A stretch of 64,000 nt of DNA from Cellulomonas persica (GTDB lineage Bacteria; Actinomycetota; Actinomycetes; Actinomycetales; Cellulomonadaceae): assembly GCF_007989825.1 (NCBI RefSeq), contig NZ_BJUA01000002.1, positions 305,631 to 369,630 of the forward strand, given 5' to 3'. The position numbers and the translations under genes were made by a program. Below the pieces are notes generated by a model, which saw nothing but the letters and a program-made list of their open reading frames with translations, was not told the DNA's origin and did not search any database. Below are positions 59,680 through 64,000 of the stretch, piece after piece. Position 1 is the first letter of the stretch. Each line of letters opens with the position of its first letter.

Positions 59680-61944
59680 ATGCTCGGCACGGTGCCTCTG
59701 TGGGTCTGCGTGATCCAGCTCGTCGCTGCAGGCCTCGTCGGTGGTCTGTGCGTGCTGCAGTGGCTCTGGTGGCGGACCGACCGTCGCCCCGTCGGTGCGG
59801 TGTGGGCGCTGGCATGGTCCGCGGACATCGGGATGATGCTCCTCGTGGGCGGCGTCGCCGGCGTCCTGGCGTCCGGCGCGGCCCCCGACGTGCTGGGCCT
59901 CGTGCACGCGCTGTTCGTCGCCGGCTTCCTGCTGCTCGCCCTGCCGACGACGCGCGCGTTCGCGCACGGACCCCGCGTGCGCTGGTGGGCCGTCGCGATG
60001 GCCCTGCCCCTCGTCGCGAACGTGCTCGCCTGGTTGCCTCCCGTCCTCGGACCCCACGAGGTGGAGGCGGACCTCGTCGGCGGAACGCTCGCGGCCGCGA
60101 CGCTCGTCGCGCTCGCGTACGTCGTGGTGACGCTCGGTCGGCACTCCGTGACCGCGTGGGGCATGCTGCTCGTCGCCGCGGGCTTCGAGTCCGTGTGCAT
60201 GCTCGTCGCGAGCGGCTTCATGCCCGACCGGGACATCAGCGCGCTGCTCGCGGCGCTGTGGTCGGTCCCGATCGCGTTCGGCCTCGCCGCCCTCGCGCTC
60301 GTGCGCGTGCGCCAGGCGCAGAACGCCGCGAGCCGCCAGCACCGCATGCGGGACGCGATCGCGCGCGTCTCCAACGCCGCCTGGTTCGTGCGCGACGCGG
60401 ACGCCCTCCTGCTCCAGGCGCGCGACGAGGCGCGCGCGGTGCTTGCCGACCCCGCCATCGAGGGGACGCTGCGCCCGATCGCGCACGGCCGCTACGTGTG
60501 CGAGCTGTTCGGGTCCTCGCCGCACGACGCGCACGAACGCACGTTCCTCGTCGACCTCGCCCAGATCGTCTCGACCGCCGCCGAGCGCTACACCCTGACC
60601 CGCCAGCTCAACCGCACGGCCTACGCGGACGCTCTGACAGGCCTGCCGAACCGGCGCGCGGTGCAGCAGCACCTGCACGAGGTCCTCGAGCGCGCCAACG
60701 TCGAGCGCACGCGCGTCTCGCTCGTCTACTGCGACCTCGACGGGTTCAAGCGTTACAACGACGTGCACGGGCACGCGGGCGGCGACGACATGCTGTGCCG
60801 CGTCGCGCAGTACCTGCGCGGCGCGGTGGCCGACGAGGAGACGTTCGTCGGGCGGCTGGGTGGCGACGAGTTCGTGGTGGTGATCTCCCGCGCGCCGAAC
60901 GACTCCGACCTCGTCTCGATCGCGCGCAGCCTGCGCGAGGGGTTCGTCGACCGCTCGTCGGGGAGCAAGCCGTCGCGTCTGTCCGTCGGCATCGCGACGT
61001 GGCAGCCCGGCGACGTCGTCGACGTCGAGGCACTCGTCCGCCACGCCGACACCGCGATGCTCGAGGCGAAGCGCTCACGCTCCGGCTTCCGCGTGTTCGA
61101 CCGCGCCCTGCGCCGGGCCGTCGAGGCCGACCGCATGCAGCGGTCCGCGCTCGAGGCGGCGGTCGCCGACGGCCTGTTCACGGCGCACTTCCAGCCGATC
61201 GTCGACGCGCGCACGCTCGAGGTGCTGCAGGTCGAGGCGCTCGCGCGGTGGGATCACCACGGCCGTCTGCTGCTGCCCGCCGACTGGATCGACCTCGCCG
61301 AGGAGACCGGCCTGATCGTCCCGATCGGCCTGTCGATCCTGCAGCAGGCACGACGCGCGCTCGACCGGTTCCAGATGCCCGTCTCGGTGAACCTCGCCGC
61401 CCGGCACCTGTCCGAGCCGGACGCGCTCGAGCAGCTCGAGACCGCGTGGGGCGGCGCGTACTGGGAGCACCTGACGCTCGAGATCACCGAGAGCGCGCTG
61501 GTGCAGACGACCGCCGCGATCCCGGTGCTGTCCGAGCTGCGGGCCCGTGGCGCGCGCATCGCGGTGGACGACTTCGGGACCGGCTACTCCTCGCTCGCGC
61601 GGCTCGCGCGCCTGCCCGTGGACGTCCTCAAGATCGACCGGTCGTTCGTCCGCGAGGTCGGCACGGAGCGCGGGTCGTCGGTCGTGCGCGCGATCCTCGA
61701 GCTGGGCTACGCCCACGGGCTCGACGTCGTCGCCGAGGGCGTGGAGCGGGCCGCCGACCTCGACGCGCTCGTCGGGCTCGGCGTGCGCCGTGTGCAGGGC
61801 AACTTCCTGGGGCGGGCCGTGCCGACGGTGCCGGTCCGCGGGCCGCGGCCAGGGTCTGCCGGCTGGGAGGACACGCGCGCGCTGCGCGTCGTGCCCTCGC
61901 CGCGCATCGAGGACGACACGGACCGGCTCCCGCAGCACGCATGA
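59680..61944 (+). CDS. Membrane GGDEF-EAL cyclic-di-GMP protein
   Basis: A 754-residue protein. About seven hydrophobic helices (residues 5 to about 210) form a membrane sensor. The GGDEF domain (ADALTGLPNRRAVQQHL, VYCDLDGFKRYNDVHGHAGG, GGDEF at about 394) and the EAL domain (VEALARWDH, EAL at about 519; NLAARHLSEPDALEQLE; AVDDFGTGYSSLARL; LKIDRSFV) are both intact, so it could make and break c-di-GMP. ATG 59680 chosen; a GTG four codons later has a better-spaced AAGGA. Confidence 0.92.
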   Translation: MLGTVPLWVCVIQLVAAGLVGGLCVLQWLWWRTDRRPVGAVWALAWSADIGMMLLVGGVAGVLASGAAPDVLGLVHALFVAGFLLLALPTTRAFAHGPRVRWWAVAMALPLVANVLAWLPPVLGPHEVEADLVGGTLAAATLVALAYVVVTLGRHSVTAWGMLLVAAGFESVCMLVASGFMPDRDISALLAALWSVPIAFGLAALALVRVRQAQNAASRQHRMRDAIARVSNAAWFVRDADALLLQARDEARAVLADPAIEGTLRPIAHGRYVCELFGSSPHDAHERTFLVDLAQIVSTAAERYTLTRQLNRTAYADALTGLPNRRAVQQHLHEVLERANVERTRVSLVYCDLDGFKRYNDVHGHAGGDDMLCRVAQYLRGAVADEETFVGRLGGDEFVVVISRAPNDSDLVSIARSLREGFVDRSSGSKPSRLSVGIATWQPGDVVDVEALVRHADTAMLEAKRSRSGFRVFDRALRRAVEADRMQRSALEAAVADGLFTAHFQPIVDARTLEVLQVEALARWDHHGRLLLPADWIDLAEETGLIVPIGLSILQQARRALDRFQMPVSVNLAARHLSEPDALEQLETAWGGAYWEHLTLEITESALVQTTAAIPVLSELRARGARIAVDDFGTGYSSLARLARLPVDVLKIDRSFVREVGTERGSSVVRAILELGYAHGLDVVAEGVERAADLDALVGLGVRRVQGNFLGRAVPTVPVRGPRPGSAGWEDTRALRVVPSPRIEDDTDRLPQHA

Positions 61945-61983
61945 GCCAGCGCGCGTGTCGTCGGACCGCGTGCCCCGACGCCG

Positions 61984-62016
61984 CGGGCCCGCACCGAGGA
62001 TCTCGGCACGGGCCCG
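61984..62016. terminator. Bidirectional terminator between GGDEF-EAL and nusB
   Basis: CGGGCCCG / CGGGCCCG (8 bp) encloses an inner CCGAG / CTCGG (5 bp) stem with small symmetric internal loops; lies between two convergent stops. Confidence 0.7.
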
Positions 62017-62046
62017 TCGCGTCGTCCGGCGCGGTGGCGCAGCGGC

Positions 62047-62463
62047 TCAGGCGAGCAGCATCGGCTTCAGCTCGACGACGCGGCCCAGCAGGCCGTTGAC
62101 GAACGAGGGCGACTCGTCGGTCGACAGCGCCTTGACCAGGTCCACGGCCTCGTCGACCGCGACCGCGTCCGGCACGTCGTCGTTGAACAGGATCTCCCAC
62201 GTCCCGACGCGCAGCACGGCGCGGTCGACCGCGGGCATGCGCTCGATCGTCCAGCCGTGCGAGTGGGACGCGAGCACCTCGTCGATCCGCGCCGACCTCG
62301 CCACGACACCCTCGACGATCTCGACCGCGTACTGCGGCAGCGCCGACTCCGTGCCGGGCTCGGCGATGCGCTGCGCGAGCAGCGTCACCGGCGCGATCCC
62401 GCGCTGGTCGGCCTCGAAGAGGACGTCGACTGCCCGCTTGCGGGCCTTGGACCGGGCTCCCAC
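62047..62463 (-). CDS. nusB: Transcription antitermination factor NusB
   Basis: A 138-residue all-helical RNA-binding protein for rRNA antitermination. Conserved ARSKARKRAVDVLFEADQRG start, ERMPAVDRAVLRVGTWEILF and VAVDEAVDLVKALSTDESPS with FVNGLLGRV. GTG 62463, one base after the efp stop. Confidence 0.95.
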   Translation of the reverse strand: MGARSKARKRAVDVLFEADQRGIAPVTLLAQRIAEPGTESALPQYAVEIVEGVVARSARIDEVLASHSHGWTIERMPAVDRAVLRVGTWEILFNDDVPDAVAVDEAVDLVKALSTDESPSFVNGLLGRVVELKPMLLA

Positions 62464-62464
62464 G

Positions 62465-63028
62465 TCAGTCGTTCACGCGACCCAGGTAGGAGCCGTCACG
62501 CGTGTCGACCTTGACCTTGGTGTTCGACTCGAGGAACAGCGGCACCTGGATCTCGTAGCCGGTCTCGAGCGTCGCCGGCTTGGTGCCGGCGCTGGAACGG
62601 TCCCCCTGCAGGCCCGGCTCGGTGTACGTGACCAGGAGCGTCACCGAGGGCGGGAGCTCGACGTACAGCGGCGCGCCCTCGTTCGTCGCGACGAGCGCGC
62701 TCTGGTTCTCGAGGAGGAAGTTGGCCGCGTCGCCCACGGTCGCCGCCGGCACGTGCAGCTGGTCGTACGTGTCCGTGTCCATGAACACGAAGTCGTCGCC
62801 GTCCTTGTACAGGTACTGCATCTCGCGCTTGTCGACGTTCGCCGTCTCGACCTTGATGCCGGCGTTGAAGGTCTTGTCGACGACCTTGCCGCTCAGCACG
62901 TTCTTCAGCTTGGTGCGCACGAACGCGCCGCCCTTGCCCGGCTTGACGTGCTGGAACTCGACGACGGTCCAGAGCTGGCCGTCGATGCGCAGCACGGTGC
63001 CGTTCTTGAGGTCGTTGGTGGTCGCCAC
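62465..63028 (-). CDS. efp: Translation elongation factor P
   Basis: A 187-residue EF-P that relieves ribosome stalling at polyproline. KOW-like N-domain: [20 protein letters not shown] with the loop lysine, then two OB domains; the end is [20 protein letters not shown]. No EF-P modification enzyme is in the window. AGGAAG lies about 9-14 nt before GTG 63028. The next gene downstream is nusB, an order typical of actinobacteria. Confidence 0.96.
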   Translation of the reverse strand: MATTNDLKNGTVLRIDGQLWTVVEFQHVKPGKGGAFVRTKLKNVLSGKVVDKTFNAGIKVETANVDKREMQYLYKDGDDFVFMDTDTYDQLHVPAATVGDAANFLLENQSALVATNEGAPLYVELPPSVTLLVTYTEPGLQGDRSSAGTKPATLETGYEIQVPLFLESNTKVKVDTRDGSYLGRVND

Positions 63029-63164
63029 GATTCGTCGCTTCCTGTCGAGGTGGATCGAGGCGGCCGGGACGCCTCGCCCTCACGCCGCAGCTCATGACGA
63101 GCCGCTGGGCGAGCGGTCAGCGGGCTGACCCGCACAGATCGCGTCCGGCCGCGGGCCGCCGACC

Positions 63165-63170
63165 ATCGTA
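63165..63170 (-). promoter_or_regulatory. Candidate efp promoter -10 TACGAT
   Basis: TACGAT on the minus strand, about 140 nt before the efp GTG, within the 284-nt gap 63029-63312; nothing else was identified there. Confidence 0.35.
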
Positions 63171-63312
63171 CCGCCCCGCACCCTGCGCCACCGTCGCACG
63201 TGCCGGACCTGCGCCGTCGCGGGGCGTCGTGGACCGCGCCCGGCGTGCTCGCGACATGCGCGAACCGGCCGAACCGCCCACCGATGCGGGTGGCCTGTGG
63301 TGAGGTAGGCGC

Positions 63313-63753
63313 ATGCTGCAGGTGCTCGCGGTGCTGGCCGCCCTCGTCGTGTCCGTCGTCGGCGGGTGGTGGGTCGTCTCGGCGGTCCTGCGCCTCGCGT
63401 CGCGGACCCCCTCGGGCGGCCCCACCGCGGCCCCCACCCCGGCCACGGGTCCCGCGGCCTCCCCCGCCCCGGCTGCTCCCGGCGCGGCCGACCCGGCTGG
63501 ACCTGACGGTCCCGCCGCGAGGGCGGCGCTGCGCGGCGGGTCGTGGATCGGGTTCCTCGAGCGGCTCGCCGTCACGGCGTGCGTGCTGACCGGCCAGCCG
63601 GCGGGGGTCGCGATCGTCGTCGCGGTGAAAGGCCTCGGCCGCTACCCCGAGCTGAAGGAGAACCCCGGAGCCTCGGAGCGGTTCGTGATCGGCACGCTCG
63701 CGTCGCTGATCTGGGCCGCAGGGTGCGGTCTCGCGGCCCTGGCCGCGTTCTAG
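63313..63753 (+). CDS. Small hypothetical membrane protein
   Basis: A 146-residue protein with an N-terminal helix (LAVLAALVVSVVGGWWVVSA), a Pro/Ala linker (about 32-70), a middle hydrophobic segment (LAVTACVLTGQPAGVAIVVA) and a C-terminal helix (VIGTLASLIWAAGCGLAALA). No family recognised. ATG 63313 has GGTGAGG upstream. Its TAG stop is 1 nt before the apparent IS left end. Confidence 0.75.
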   Translation: MLQVLAVLAALVVSVVGGWWVVSAVLRLASRTPSGGPTAAPTPATGPAASPAPAAPGAADPAGPDGPAARAALRGGSWIGFLERLAVTACVLTGQPAGVAIVVAVKGLGRYPELKENPGASERFVIGTLASLIWAAGCGLAALAAF

Positions 63754-63783
63754 CTGTACTGGCCAAGACCGTTGTTGACGTAG

Positions 63784-63846
63784 CGAGAGACCTCCGGGTC
63801 GAGTTGGAGCTGTCTAGGAACCGACTCTGACCACGGAGGTCTCTCG
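63784..63846. repeat. Inverted repeat sequestering the transposase SD and start
   Basis: CGAGAGACCTCCG (63784-63796) pairs with CGGAGGTCTCTCG (63834-63846), 13 bp with a 37-nt loop. The right arm contains the SD GGAGGT and the first base of the GTG. External transcripts would fold it and hide the start, a known way of taming transposase expression. Confidence 0.7.
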
Positions 63847-64000
63847 TGTCTCACGCTAACGCCCGGCTGACCCCTGCCGGCAGGCTGGTCCTGGTCCGTC
63901 GCATCGCAGCCGGGCGCCCCGTCGCGCACGTCGCCGCCGAGATGGGCGTCTCGCGGACCACGGCGTGGCGCTGGTGGCGCCGCTTCACCCTCGAGGGCGC
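63846..64000 (+). CDS. IS481-family transposase, N-terminus (partial at the right edge)
   Basis: The 51 visible codons read SHANARLTPAGRLVLVRRIA then an HTH (GRPVAHVAAEMGVSRTTAWR, WWRR), the start typical of IS481 transposases. The DDE core is beyond the window. GTG 63846 follows SD GGAGGT by 5 nt. Confidence 0.8.
   Translation, partial: MSHANARLTPAGRLVLVRRIAAGRPVAHVAAEMGVSRTTAWRWWRRFTLEG

Larger units (their letters stand above)
63755..64000 (+). mobile_element. IS481-family insertion sequence, left part
   Basis: A TGT at 63755, right after the previous stop, opens a stretch unlike the flanking coding DNA, followed by the transposase start. Right end and terminal repeat lie outside the window, so the left boundary is a proposal. 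Confidence 0.65.

Overview
This window comes from a very GC-rich actinobacterium, most likely a Cellulomonadaceae member (Cellulomonas or a close relative). The evidence is the base composition, the frequent GTG starts, the actinobacterial gene sets (rbpA, mihF, garA, ftsR, pafBC, DUF881 genes), separate ppm and lnt genes, and a remnant of a secreted CBM2 cellulose-binding protein. No rRNA, tRNA or CRISPR array was recognised. Most of the window is core chromosome.

Layout. 1-1333: 5' part of a DEAD-box RNA helicase gene behind a structured leader, and a small CoA-binding protein. 1530-7709: pgsA, DUF881, small basic protein, DUF881, garA, ftsR, bifunctional nuclease and a second merR, a typical actinobacterial cluster for phospholipid synthesis, division and metabolic signalling. 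7852-14557: an accessory stretch with an orphan ParA ATPase, an MBL-fold protein, acetyltransferases, a VOC protein, an ASCH protein, an APH-fold kinase, unknown small genes and two gene remnants. 14618-20615: an aldo/keto reductase, rbpA with a sigma-R-like promoter, the ppm-lnt lipoprotein/mannosylation pair and an amidohydrolase. 20721-29484: a Ski2-like helicase, a lipid kinase, tatC, tatA, pafC and pafB on the minus strand, with a DUF3866 gene diverging from pafB.

29555-36362: hisG and hisE, then a complete riboflavin operon (ribD, ribE, ribBA, ribH and a PnuC-type transporter) controlled by an FMN riboswitch, then rpe. 36417-45817: rsmB-fmt, a HAD hydrolase, priA, metK, coaBC, rpoZ, gmk and mihF. 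46083-54884: a tightly overlapped pyrimidine operon pyrR-pyrB-pyrC-orf-carA-carB-pyrF with a PyrR-binding leader. 54995-59502: a PrmC-like methyltransferase overlapping a secreted subtilase gene, with a second paralogous subtilase upstream. 59680-63753: a membrane GGDEF-EAL protein, nusB, efp and a small membrane protein. The right edge enters an IS481-family insertion sequence.

Regulation visible in the sequence: at least ten genes have a TAnnnT -10 box only 6-7 nt from an ATG/GTG start, which predicts leaderless mRNAs. Other readable signals are an FMN riboswitch with an SD/anti-SD platform, a PyrR loop over the pyrR SD, a sigma-R-type promoter for rbpA, a palindrome in front of merR, and several GC-rich terminators. 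I did not find an obvious new multigene system. The best leads are the AraC/VOC fusion remnant, the pafB/DUF3866 divergent promoter pair, the subtilase pair joined to a methyltransferase gene, and the AT-richer palindromes near 11.0 kb.
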